From contig JAEYAU010000184.1 in the NCBI GenBank assembly GCA_023404705.1, forward strand, positions 9,154 to 73,153: a DNA stretch of 64,000 nt. Direction: 5' to 3'. This DNA is from Pseudomonadota bacterium. Lineage in GTDB: Bacteria > Pseudomonadota > Alphaproteobacteria > Rhizobiales > Xanthobacteraceae. A program made the position numbers and the translations under genes. Each line of letters opens with the position of its first letter. Position 1 is the first letter of the stretch. The notes beneath the pieces are model-generated. The model did no database searches. It was not told where the DNA came from and worked only from the letters and a program-made list of their open reading frames with translations. Shown piece after piece: positions 37,671 through 46,175 of the stretch.

Positions 37671-37712
37671 GGGCTGAGTGGCCGGCGAGCGCCCGCCCGC
37701 CGGCCGAACGCG

Positions 37713-38849
37713 TTACGGCTTCAGCTTCGGCAGCGTCTTGGTGATGACCTGCTTGCCGTTCTGCACCTCGGCGAGGAAACTGATGCGGTCGATTTCGCCG
37801 GTCTGGTCCCAGGTGCCCTCGATGAGAATCCCGGGGGTCTTGTCCGGCGTGATGGTGAGGCCGTGCAGCGCGTTGGCGATCGCCTTCGCGTCGACCTTGC
37901 CGGCCTTCTCGGCCGCCGCCTTCACCATATAGACCGCGATGTAGCCCTTCACGCCGTTGTGGTCGGGCTTGTAGTTGTACTTGGCCTGGAACTTCTTGCC
38001 GAACTCCTGGATGGCCGCGATCGGCGCGTCGACCGTGAGACCGACATGGCCGCGCACGCCGTTGGCGGCGTCGCCCGCGAGATCGATCACCTTCTGGCCG
38101 AGCAGCGTGGTCTCGCCGATCAGCGGCAGCGTGACGCCCTGCTTCTTCACCTCGCGCAGGAAGCGCGCGCTCTCCTCCTCGTTCAGGTAGACGAAGACCG
38201 CGTCCGCATTGGCGCCCTTGATCTTGATGACGTCGGCCGCGAAGTCGGCCTGGCCGGACTCGGTCGAGAGATCCGCCGCCACCTTGATGTTGCGCGACTG
38301 CAGCTCCTTCATGATGGCGTCGCGGCCGCCCTTGCCGAAGTCGTTGTTGACGTAGATCACGGCCACCGACTTCGCCTTCACCTCGTCGCGCAGATAGTTC
38401 GCGAGCTTCGGCATCGAGACGTTCTGGCCGAAGGAGGTGCGGAAGATGTATTTGGAGCCCTGCGCGGTCAGGTCCGCGGCCTCGCCGCCCATGATCTGCG
38501 GCACCTCGGCGTCGGCCGTGAGCTGCATGGTGGCCTTCACCGACCCCGAATAGATCGGGCCGAAGATCACGACGGGGTTGTCGTCGAGGGCGCGCTGGAT
38601 GGCGGCGCGCGCCGTGCCGGGATTGCTCTGGGTGTCGACGTGCTCGGTGACGATCTTGCGGCCGAGGATGCCGCCCGCGGCGTTGATCTCGCTCACCGCC
38701 ATCTCGACGCCATTGCGCCAATTGGTGCCGACCGTGGCGCCGGCGCCGGAGAGCTCGATGATGTTCGGGATCTTGACGGTCTGCTGGGCAGCCGCCGGGG
38801 CTACCATCATGGTGGCGGCAAACAGGCATGCGAATACGCGGGTCTTCAC
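37713..38849 (-). CDS. HAAT-family ABC solute-binding protein (LivK type, hydroaromatic operon)
   Basis: The product has 378 residues from a GTG start at 38849, chosen because GGGAGGATCAC lies just before it and a signal peptide follows (VKTRVFACLFAATMMVAPAAA, cleaved before QQTVKIPNI). The type I periplasmic-binding fold has IIELSGAGATVGTNWRNGVEMAVSEINAAGGI and FGPIYSGSVKATMQLTADAEVPQI. It captures the substrate in the periplasm for LivHMGF. The four genes downstream are separated from it only by repeat C. Confidence 0.92.
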   Translation of the reverse strand: MKTRVFACLFAATMMVAPAAAQQTVKIPNIIELSGAGATVGTNWRNGVEMAVSEINAAGGILGRKIVTEHVDTQSNPGTARAAIQRALDDNPVVIFGPIYSGSVKATMQLTADAEVPQIMGGEAADLTAQGSKYIFRTSFGQNVSMPKLANYLRDEVKAKSVAVIYVNNDFGKGGRDAIMKELQSRNIKVAADLSTESGQADFAADVIKIKGANADAVFVYLNEEESARFLREVKKQGVTLPLIGETTLLGQKVIDLAGDAANGVRGHVGLTVDAPIAAIQEFGKKFQAKYNYKPDHNGVKGYIAVYMVKAAAEKAGKVDAKAIANALHGLTITPDKTPGILIEGTWDQTGEIDRISFLAEVQNGKQVITKTLPKLKP

Positions 38850-38986
38850 GTGATCCTCCCTGGAACGCGGGCAGGCTTGCTGAGCCTGCGCTTGCTGTTT
38901 GAGGCGCGGGCGGAGGCCCACGCAACCGCGCCGACATTGCGGAAGGCCGGAGATAACGTCAATTACCAAAACGAGGCGAAACCTGA

Positions 38987-39003
38987 ACCTCAGGTTACTT
39001 TTT
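38987..39003. promoter_or_regulatory. LysR-type operator candidate upstream of the binding-protein gene
   Basis: ACCTCAGGTTACTTTTT matches 14 of 17 bases of a motif beside the second LysR gene (49713-49729). Overlapping it, AACCTGA-ACC-TCAGGTT (38980-38996) is a perfect 7-3-7 inverted repeat that runs into the LysR stop codon. A leftward TTGACG (38962-38957) lies downstream and could be the minus-35 of the operon. Confidence 0.4.
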
Positions 39004-39921
39004 GCGCCGACTGCCAGAAACGCGCGGGCGCGTGCTCGGTCGCGTCATGTGACCGCGCAGCGAGGCGATGAAGAACTCGCAGTAGCTGGACAGAGTCGCG
39101 TCCTTGCGGAAGGCCACATAGGTCTCGAAGGCCGTCGGCTCGGCGATCGGGATCGGCACGATCCCGGGCACGTTGCCGTCGACCACCGAGAACTCGTCGA
39201 TCACCGCGATGCCGAGGCCGTTGCGCACCAGCGCGCACACGGTCGAGCCGAACCGGGCGCGGATCGACACCTCATAGGCGAGCGCGTGGCGCATGAAGAT
39301 GCCGGCCATGATGCGGCCGTAGGGATCGTTCGGGTCGATGCCGATGAGCGGATATTTCACGATCTCGGCGGCCGATATGCTGGCTCGCTTCGCGAGCACG
39401 TGGCCTTCGGGCACGACGCACATCAGCCGGCCGGTCGCGAGCGGCTCGTAGCTCAGCATCGGATGCTCGTACTTGTGGCTCATGGCAACCACCTCGCCCT
39501 TGCCGAGCAGCAGATAGTCGATCGCCTCCTCGATCTTGAGGATGTCCACCTCGATCAGCAGGTTCGGAAACTTCTTCCGCACCGCCGCGATCGCGCGCGG
39601 CACCATCACGTTCGAGATGCTCGGCACCGAGCCGACGCGCAATTCGGAATCGGCGCCGCGCTTGAGCCGCGCGATGACGTATTGCAGGTCCTCGACCTTG
39701 TCGTAGACGCCGTTGATCTGGTTGAAGATGTCCCGTGCTTCCGGCGTCGGGATGTAGCGGCCGTTGCGGCGGCTGAACAGCTTGAGGCTAAGCACGCCCT
39801 CGGCGTGCTTCATCACGCGGCTGATGCCGGGCGACGACACGTTGAGCAGGCGTGCGGCGCCGCCGATGGTGCCGGTCACCATGATGGCGCGGATGACTTC
39901 GATCTGGCGGAGGGTGAGCAT
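38995..39921 (-). CDS. LysR-family transcriptional regulator (hydroaromatic operon)
   Basis: The 308-residue LTTR has an N-terminal helix-turn-helix (LRQIEVIRAIMVTGTIGGAARLLNVSSPGISRVMKHAE) and a periplasmic-binding-like effector domain (ELRVGSVPSISNVMVPRAI; PYGRIMAGIFMRHALAYEV). The C-terminus is basic. It is transcribed in the same direction as the importer-dehydratase operon, 145 bases upstream of its first gene, with a perfect inverted repeat in that gap, so it probably activates it in response to its substrate. Confidence 0.92.
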   Translation of the reverse strand: MLTLRQIEVIRAIMVTGTIGGAARLLNVSSPGISRVMKHAEGVLSLKLFSRRNGRYIPTPEARDIFNQINGVYDKVEDLQYVIARLKRGADSELRVGSVPSISNVMVPRAIAAVRKKFPNLLIEVDILKIEEAIDYLLLGKGEVVAMSHKYEHPMLSYEPLATGRLMCVVPEGHVLAKRASISAAEIVKYPLIGIDPNDPYGRIMAGIFMRHALAYEVSIRARFGSTVCALVRNGLGIAVIDEFSVVDGNVPGIVPIPIAEPTAFETYVAFRKDATLSSYCEFFIASLRGHMTRPSTRPRVSGSRRKK

Positions 39922-39973
39922 GGGCGTATGCGGGCGATGACGCTCGCATTAGAGCATGCCGCACCGCCCACGC

Positions 39974-42226
39974 CTACTCGCCGAGCTTCTCGCGCAACTT
40001 CCATGCGATCTCGGTCGCGATCACCGAATGGCCGTGCGCGGTCGGATGGAACGCGCCGCTTACGGCGCGGCTCGTGAGATCGAGCAGCCCGAAGGCCGAT
40101 CCTTCCTGAACCACAGAAGGCTTGTTGTTGATCGTCAGGAAGACATCGTTCGGCGTGCGAAACCAGCGCTCGCGGGTGGCGTAGGAGCGCCAGTCCTCGG
40201 GCGGGAAAGGCCGCCAGACTTCGACATCGATGGTGCGGCCCCGCCTCTCGATCGAGGCCCCCAGCCAGGACACGTGCAACGTTTCGCGGGCATCGTCTCC
40301 GTCAAGTCGATCGAGGCGATACATGACGCTGTCGTCGATGTCGCCGCCCTGTGCTTCCTCTTCGCGAGTGGCACAGAAGCCGTGCTTCTGAAACTTGTCG
40401 ACGAAACTCTCGATGAAGGTGAATGCTTCATCGCCATCCCGGGAAAACTGCCTCAACATGGCGACCAGATGATCGCGCCGAAACTTATCGATCGTTGCAA
40501 GCTCGGATTTGTCGCGGACCGCGAACATGCGATCCCGCGGTTTCTGACCGAGCCAGACCGAGACCGTCATGCCGCCATTGCCATTGGGGCAGGCCTCGCC
40601 GTCGCGACCGAACACCGCCTTCGGATAGGACGCGATGATCACGTTCCCCGGCCGAAGACCCGCATGCTTGAGCAGTGTCTCATCGAGCACGCGCCGTAGA
40701 ACATCGTAGCGCGACTTCAGCCGCGCGAGGCGTGCACGCGTCAGATTGCAGGCCTTTGCATTCTGCTGGCAATCCTCGAGCCTCGGTATGAAGCCCTTGG
40801 CAGCCTTCTCGAGCCCGCCGTCGAGGATCGCGCCCGCCACCCACCTGGCGAATCCCACGTCGTTGCCGCCAATGCCGAGCAACATGGCGCTGACCGGGCG
40901 CTTGAGATGGGCTCCGCGTCCCGTGCCGCATGTCAGGTCTCGCGTGATTCGCGCCGCGAGGGCGTTCTCCCGGGAGGCCCAGGGGAAATCCTCGGGCCGG
41001 TTGAGACGATCGAGGAAATCGTCGATCTCCTCGCGCGGGATGGCGCCGGGTCGGATGGAACGCGCCGGCGTGCACAGCTCCTCGTAAACCGCGGCGAGCT
41101 GGCCGCGGTAAGGCCGCGCCCCGACCGGCTCGACGCCGCGCCAGGGAAAGAACAGTCCTTCGACGATCTCGGCGCCGGAGCAGCCAAGTCCGATGAAGGT
41201 GATGGGACGCGCCGGGTCGACGAGCGTCTGATGCAAGGCGGCCCGCAGCTGCCACGCATAGGCGGAACGATGACACGAGCGGTCGATCCATTGCGCCGCC
41301 CATCTCGGATCGTCGCTCGCCCGAATCGGCAGCGGAAATTGGGGCCCGGCGATCCGGTGCGAGAGAACGACCGGACGATCCGGATTGCCCTCGCCGGACG
41401 AGAACGAGTCGCCGAGGCCGAGCACGAGCTGGTCCTGCAACGTAATCTCGATCGACGTCTCGGCGCCGGCCGCGTCGCGGCGCACGAGCCGCGCCCGCCC
41501 GCTCGGATGATCGCCGCTCGTACCGGCCCGTGACGTGACGTCGACCTGCAGCTCGGCGCAAGGAGCCGAGCGCTCCTGCCCGGTGCCGGTCGTGAAGCGC
41601 GCGCCTTCGAGAATGCGCCAGCGACATTCGCCGGCTGCGCTTTGCGTGTCGAAGACCCGCACGCGCCAGCGCGTCGGAAGAATGTAGTCCGGACAGTTGT
41701 TGTGGAGACGCTCGGCGCGGTTCCAGCATACGGCCGCCGCAGCGGGGCCGGCATGCGTGTCAAGCAGCGCGGCCCAACCGTAGCGCGCGATCACGCCGGC
41801 TGCGCTGGTGCCGTCGGCACCGGGCAGTGCCGTGATGCGCGGTCGCCCTTCCTTTCGGCGCAGCCCCTCGATGATCTCGATCACCGTGGCGCCTGTCCAG
41901 CTCGATGGCCAGTTCATCGCCTTGCGTTGCGCAGGCGCAATCTCGCGTCGCCAGTGGCGGGGATCGGCGAGACGCTGTTCGATCTGATCCACGCGAACCT
42001 TCTCCCGGTCCGCGCTTCCGGAATCGAGCAGCACCAGATCGAATGCGATGCGGTGGACCGCATAATCCGAGGCATGCTTGAAGAACCGGAATGGATTCTC
42101 CACTTCGGTCCGCAGTTCTGCGAGTGCGCCCACCGTCGAGACCACGATGGCGATACCCGTGAACAGCGCGCACAACCAGTTCGCACCGCCCTGGCCCCGA
42201 TCGGCCCGACAGTTCCTTGATGTCAC
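39974..42226 (-). CDS. Large SGNH/GDSL hydrolase with long N-terminal extension
   Basis: The 750-residue protein has an N-terminal hydrophobic segment (LCALFTGIAIVVSTVGALA, residues 18-36), suggesting export or membrane anchoring. Residues 40-265 match no family I know and contain Cys pairs. The SGNH catalytic part starts at LGLGDSFSSGEGNPD (Ser 274), with GCSGAEI, block III GIGGNDVGF (Asn 455) and block V FHPTAHGH (His 727). The Asp three residues before the His is missing, as in Ser-His dyad actinobacterial-type SGNH esterases. It is much longer than typical 200-350-residue SGNH enzymes. Possible roles are lipid or polysaccharide deacylation at the envelope; the substrate is unknown. It lies alone, convergent with nothing and divergent from the YqaA gene. 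Confidence 0.8.
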   Translation of the reverse strand: MTSRNCRADRGQGGANWLCALFTGIAIVVSTVGALAELRTEVENPFRFFKHASDYAVHRIAFDLVLLDSGSADREKVRVDQIEQRLADPRHWRREIAPAQRKAMNWPSSWTGATVIEIIEGLRRKEGRPRITALPGADGTSAAGVIARYGWAALLDTHAGPAAAAVCWNRAERLHNNCPDYILPTRWRVRVFDTQSAAGECRWRILEGARFTTGTGQERSAPCAELQVDVTSRAGTSGDHPSGRARLVRRDAAGAETSIEITLQDQLVLGLGDSFSSGEGNPDRPVVLSHRIAGPQFPLPIRASDDPRWAAQWIDRSCHRSAYAWQLRAALHQTLVDPARPITFIGLGCSGAEIVEGLFFPWRGVEPVGARPYRGQLAAVYEELCTPARSIRPGAIPREEIDDFLDRLNRPEDFPWASRENALAARITRDLTCGTGRGAHLKRPVSAMLLGIGGNDVGFARWVAGAILDGGLEKAAKGFIPRLEDCQQNAKACNLTRARLARLKSRYDVLRRVLDETLLKHAGLRPGNVIIASYPKAVFGRDGEACPNGNGGMTVSVWLGQKPRDRMFAVRDKSELATIDKFRRDHLVAMLRQFSRDGDEAFTFIESFVDKFQKHGFCATREEEAQGGDIDDSVMYRLDRLDGDDARETLHVSWLGASIERRGRTIDVEVWRPFPPEDWRSYATRERWFRTPNDVFLTINNKPSVVQEGSAFGLLDLTSRAVSGAFHPTAHGHSVIATEIAWKLREKLGE

Positions 42227-42337
42227 GATGAAAGCCCCCGATTCCGAGTCCCTATGTAGCCCGCACTATCTTCTCTTTTTGGTTGCATTCGCGCAAGAGC
42301 AAAATACCGGCGGGCCGACTATGGCGGGAGGCGGCTA

Positions 42338-42781
42338 ATGCCGGATCTCGCCGTGCTCGCCGGCCTGTTCGCCAGCGCCTTCCTGTCCGCGACGCTGCTG
42401 CCCGGCTCCTCGGAGGCCGCGCTCCTGGCGCTGCTCGCCATGGGGAAAGGCGATGTGCCGACGCTGATCGCGGTGGCGACCGTCGGCAATGTGCTCGGCT
42501 CGGTGGTGAACTGGCTGATGGGGCGTTTCCTGGCGCATTTCCGCGACCGGCGCTGGTTTCCGATCGATCAGCGCAGCTATGACCGCGCCACCGCCTGGTA
42601 CGGCCGCTTCGGCCTGTGGTCGCTGCTCTTCTCCTGGGTGCCGATCATCGGCGACCCGCTCACCGTCGTGGCCGGCATGCTGCGCGTGCGGCTCGGCTGG
42701 TTCGTGGCGCTGGTGATGCTCGGCAAGGCAGCGCGCTACGTGTTCCTCGCAGCGGCCTTCGCGACGTGGAAGAGCGCCTGA
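42338..42781 (+). CDS. YqaA-family inner-membrane protein
   Basis: The 147-residue protein of the YqaA / SNARE-associated (DedA-related) family has four hydrophobic segments. It starts MPDLAVLAGLFASAFLSATLLPGSSEAAL and has TVGNVLGSVVNWLMGRFL, RYGRFGLWSLLFSWVPIIGDPLTVVAGMLRV-type wording. The conserved GDPLT(L)VAG block is diagnostic. Physiological role is not defined. It is convergent with the second transporter operon (stop codons 5 bases apart). Confidence 0.92.
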   Translation: MPDLAVLAGLFASAFLSATLLPGSSEAALLALLAMGKGDVPTLIAVATVGNVLGSVVNWLMGRFLAHFRDRRWFPIDQRSYDRATAWYGRFGLWSLLFSWVPIIGDPLTVVAGMLRVRLGWFVALVMLGKAARYVFLAAAFATWKSA

Positions 42782-42786
42782 GGGAT

Positions 42787-43527
42787 TCAGGCGTGCGCGG
42801 CGCTCTCGTGGCCGAAATAGGCGCGCTCGAGCCGCGCCGGCAGATCTCCCTCGCGCGCCGAGGCGGCCAGCACGACCTGGCCGCGCCCGAGCGCATAGAC
42901 CCGGTCTGCTACGCCGAGCGCCTTCTCGATCAATTGCTCCACGAGCAGCACGGCAGTTCCCGCCTCGCGCAGGCGGGCGATCACCGCCAGAACGCGGTCG
43001 ACCAGCACGGGCGAGAGTCCCGCCGACGGCTCGTCCAGCATCAGCAGGCGCGGCCGGCGCACGAGCCCCTGTGCGACGGCGAGCATCTGCTGCTGCCCGC
43101 CGCTCAAGGCCGAGCCGCGGTCGTGACGCTTCGCGGCGATCTCCGGGAAGTAGGACAGAGCCTCCTCGACGCGCGCGGTGCGCTCGCCGCGCGGCAGGTC
43201 GTAGGCCGCCAGCAGCAGATTGTCGATGACGGTCTGCTGCGTGAACACGCGATGGCCCTCGATCACGTGCGCCAACCCCATCTGGGTCGCCTCGCGCGGA
43301 CCGGCGCCACGCAAGTCACGGCCGCCGAAATGAATCGTGCCGCTGCACGGGAGCAGCCCCGAGATCGCGCGCAGCAGCGTCGTCTTGCCGGCGCCGTTCG
43401 GACCGAGCAGCGTCACCACCTCGCCCTGCCCGATCGTCATGTCGACCCCGTGCAGCACGACGATCTTGCCGTAGCCCGCGTGGAGGTTGCTCACGGCGAG
43501 CAGCGGCTCAGCCCCCGAGATAGGCAC
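42787..43527 (-). CDS. HAAT-family ABC transporter ATPase, LivF type (sugar-acid operon)
   Basis: The 246-residue ATPase has Walker A GPNGAGKTT, signature LSGGQQQMLAVAQGL, Walker B LLMLDEPSAGLSP and LLVEQLIEKALGVADRVYALG. The short size and AHVIEGHRVF insertion fit LivF. The start overlaps the end of the fused LivM-LivG gene by 20 bases. It is the last gene of the operon running leftward from 49616. Confidence 0.92.
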   Translation of the reverse strand: MPISGAEPLLAVSNLHAGYGKIVVLHGVDMTIGQGEVVTLLGPNGAGKTTLLRAISGLLPCSGTIHFGGRDLRGAGPREATQMGLAHVIEGHRVFTQQTVIDNLLLAAYDLPRGERTARVEEALSYFPEIAAKRHDRGSALSGGQQQMLAVAQGLVRRPRLLMLDEPSAGLSPVLVDRVLAVIARLREAGTAVLLVEQLIEKALGVADRVYALGRGQVVLAASAREGDLPARLERAYFGHESAAHA

Positions 43528-45316
43528 TTACCACCTCCTTGTGCACGCGGATCTCGGCCGGTGTTCCGGCTGCCAGCACGCGCCCGAGATTGAGGACTGT
43601 GATCCGGTCGCAAATCGCGAAGATGAGATCGGCGTGATGCTCGACCAGCAGCACGCCGACGCCGCGCCGGCTGATCTCGCGGATGAAGGCCCCGAGCCGC
43701 TCGATCTCGTCGCTCGAGAGACCAGCGGCCGGCTCGTCCAGCAACAGGAAGGTGGGGCGCGTCATGAGCGCGCGCGCAATCTCCATGAAGCGCAGCTCAC
43801 TGTGCTGCAGCCGATCGGCACGCACGTCGGCGAGGCCGTCAAGGCCGACGGCGCGCAGCGCCTGCCGCGCCGACGCATCCAGGGCCCGCTCGTCCCGGCG
43901 GTGCCGGCCGACGCTCACCAGGGTTTCGGCGAAGCTCGCCCGGCCGTGGATCGTGCCGCCGATCATGATGTTGTCGAGCACCGAGGCTTCGCCGATGCTG
44001 CGCGGCGTCTGGAATGTACGCGCGATGCCGCGCGCGGCCCGCGTGTCGGCGGGCTCACCGACGAGCGAGGTCCCGCCGAGGGTGACGCTGCCGGATTCGG
44101 GTTGGTAGTAGCCGGAGATCACGTTGAGAATCGTGGTCTTGCCGCTGCCGTTCGGGCCGATCAGGCCGTGGACCTCACCGGGCCGCAGGTCCAGATCGGC
44201 ACCGTCGATCGCCCGCACGCCGCCGAAGCTGAGCACCACGTTGCGCAGCGCTATGCCGTCCGCCGCCGGCGTCGGAAGCAAGCTGTCGCCGAGGAAGGCG
44301 GCGCGCGGCACGATGGCGCGGTTCAGCTCCAGCGGCTGCCGGTTCTTGACGTCGAGCAGCGCCGCAATGCCGCCGGGCGCGGCGAGAACGATCACCAGCA
44401 GCAGCACGGCGTAGAAGAAGGTCGACCAGGCCGCGAGCGGCGCCGCGAATTCCGGTAACAGCGTGAGGATGACGGTGCCGAGCAGCGGTCCGAGAATCGA
44501 TCCGCGGCCGCCGATCAGGATCGAGATGAAGAAGAGCACCGACAGATCGAAGGTGAAGGCGTCGGGCGTGATGTAGGTCTGCAGCGAGGCGAACAATCCG
44601 CCCGCCACGGCCGCGGCCGCGCCGGCGAACAGGAAGATCGTGACGAGCAGGCGCGACTTGCGAATGCCGACGGCCTCGGCCGCGACATCCGCGTCGCGCA
44701 CCGCCACCAGCGCACGGCCGAAGCGGCTCGCCGCCACATTGTGGGTCATCCAGGTCGCGAGCGCCGCGATGGCGAGACAGAGCGCGTAGAAGCCGCCTGC
44801 CGTGTTGAACGGCGCGGGAAGCTCGGGTCCCGGCAGTCCGATGCCACCGCCGGTGACGCTCTGCCAGGCGAGCGCAACCTGTGTGACGATGGTGGCGAAG
44901 CCGAGCGTGGACATCGCGAAATAGAAGGTGCGCAGGCGCAGCGCCGGCAATCCGACGATCACGCCGAAGACCGCTCCGAAGACGGCCGCGACACCGAGCG
45001 CGACGAAAGGTGGAACGGGCGGCAGCACATTGCCGGCGGCGAGCACGCTCGTCGTGTAGGCGCCGAGTGTGAGCAGCGCGACATAGCCGATGGCGAGCTG
45101 GCCCGCGAAGCCGACGATCAGATTGAGCCCGGCAACGAGGGTCCAATAGATGGCGGCGCGGGTCGCGATCAGCACCCAGTAGTCATTGCCGACGAAGGGA
45201 ACGACCACCGCGAGCGCGAAGACGAGAATCAGCGGCGCCGTCACGCTCCAGTTCGTGCGCCAGCCAGCCGCCGACGTGCCGAGTGCGTTCGCCACTGCGG
45301 GCCCCGAACCTTCCAT
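43508..45316 (-). CDS. Fused HAAT permease-ATPase (LivM domain plus LivG domain)
   Basis: The single 602-residue protein starts at the ATG at 45316 (MEGSGPAVANALGTSAAGW). The first 335 residues are a LivM-type permease (GLNLIVGFAGQLAIGYVALLTLGAYTTSVL; GGRGSILGPLLGTV). From about residue 350 a LivG-type ATPase follows in the same frame (GPNGSGKTT, RTFQTPRSIGEASVLDN, LLLDEPAAGLSSDE, LLVEHHADLIFAIC). The signature loop reads LQHSELRFMEIARAL rather than the usual LSYGxQ, a notable deviation. The fusion halves dimer stoichiometry problems and is known for some HAAT systems. The open frame to 46708 overlaps the LivH gene and is ignored. Confidence 0.9.
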   Translation of the reverse strand: MEGSGPAVANALGTSAAGWRTNWSVTAPLILVFALAVVVPFVGNDYWVLIATRAAIYWTLVAGLNLIVGFAGQLAIGYVALLTLGAYTTSVLAAGNVLPPVPPFVALGVAAVFGAVFGVIVGLPALRLRTFYFAMSTLGFATIVTQVALAWQSVTGGGIGLPGPELPAPFNTAGGFYALCLAIAALATWMTHNVAASRFGRALVAVRDADVAAEAVGIRKSRLLVTIFLFAGAAAAVAGGLFASLQTYITPDAFTFDLSVLFFISILIGGRGSILGPLLGTVILTLLPEFAAPLAAWSTFFYAVLLLVIVLAAPGGIAALLDVKNRQPLELNRAIVPRAAFLGDSLLPTPAADGIALRNVVLSFGGVRAIDGADLDLRPGEVHGLIGPNGSGKTTILNVISGYYQPESGSVTLGGTSLVGEPADTRAARGIARTFQTPRSIGEASVLDNIMIGGTIHGRASFAETLVSVGRHRRDERALDASARQALRAVGLDGLADVRADRLQHSELRFMEIARALMTRPTFLLLDEPAAGLSSDEIERLGAFIREISRRGVGVLLVEHHADLIFAICDRITVLNLGRVLAAGTPAEIRVHKEVVSAYLGG

Positions 45317-46173
45317 CACACTCTCCGGGTCGCGGGCGCGCCGAATAGCCCCTGGGGCGCGACGAGCAGCACGATGATGAAGAGCGCGAACACCGCGACC
45401 GAGGAGAAGATGCCGCCGACGATGAAGTTCGCGGCCTGCTGGAAGATGCCGAGCGCGATCCCGCCGACGATGGCGCCGCGATTGTTGCCGAGACCACCGA
45501 GCGCCACCGGAACGAAGCCGTAGAAATTCAACAGCGGTCCGTTGGCGACGAAGGCGAGCAGAAGCTGTCCGCCCGCGAAGCCCGCAAGGCCGCCGATCAT
45601 GCCCGCGAGTGCATAGCTCGCGAGGCGAAGGTTGCGCTCGGGGAGCCCGAGCGCGCGCGCCGCGAAATTGTCCTCGGCGATCGCCAGAAAGGCGCGCCCG
45701 ATCAGCGTGTGGCGATAGAGGAATTCGAGCGCCAGGATGGTGAGCGCGCAGGCCGCCACGGGCACCCAGAACTTCTCGTCCAGCACGCCCGACCCGATGC
45801 CGAACAGGATCGGGAACGGCTGCGGCTCGGTGCTCCACTCTATGGCGGTGACCTGCTGGATCATCAGCGCGAGCGCCAACGTCGAGAGCACATAGAGATG
45901 CTGGTCGAGGCTCTTGAGCACGGGCCGGACCGCCACGATCTCGGTGACGATCCCGACCACCGCGCAGCCCGCGAGCATGAGCACGAAGGCGAGCGGCAGC
46001 GGCAGCCCGAGCCGCAACGCGAACAGCGAACCGAGCACGCCGCCCAGCATGCCGAGCTGCCCGGCCGTGAAGCTCATCACCCGGGAGGTCGAGAACATCG
46101 TATTGTAGGTCACGCCGATGAGCGCGTAGACCGCGCCCACGGCGAGACCCGAAGCCAGAATGGATGCGAGCAT
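45316..46173 (-). CDS. HAAT-family ABC permease, LivH type (sugar-acid operon)
   Basis: The protein has 285 residues from the ATG at 46173 (MLASILASGLAVGAVYALIG). TM segments run throughout, with family blocks VTYNTMFSTSRVMSFTAGQLGMLGG, RHTLIGRAFLAIAEDNFAARALGLP and FVPVALGGLGNNRGAIVGG. It pairs with the LivM half of the fused protein. One base is shared with its start codon (stop/start overlap at 45316). Open reading upstream overlaps the binding-protein gene and is not used. Confidence 0.92.
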   Translation of the reverse strand: MLASILASGLAVGAVYALIGVTYNTMFSTSRVMSFTAGQLGMLGGVLGSLFALRLGLPLPLAFVLMLAGCAVVGIVTEIVAVRPVLKSLDQHLYVLSTLALALMIQQVTAIEWSTEPQPFPILFGIGSGVLDEKFWVPVAACALTILALEFLYRHTLIGRAFLAIAEDNFAARALGLPERNLRLASYALAGMIGGLAGFAGGQLLLAFVANGPLLNFYGFVPVALGGLGNNRGAIVGGIALGIFQQAANFIVGGIFSSVAVFALFIIVLLVAPQGLFGAPATRRV

Positions 46174-46175
46174 CC

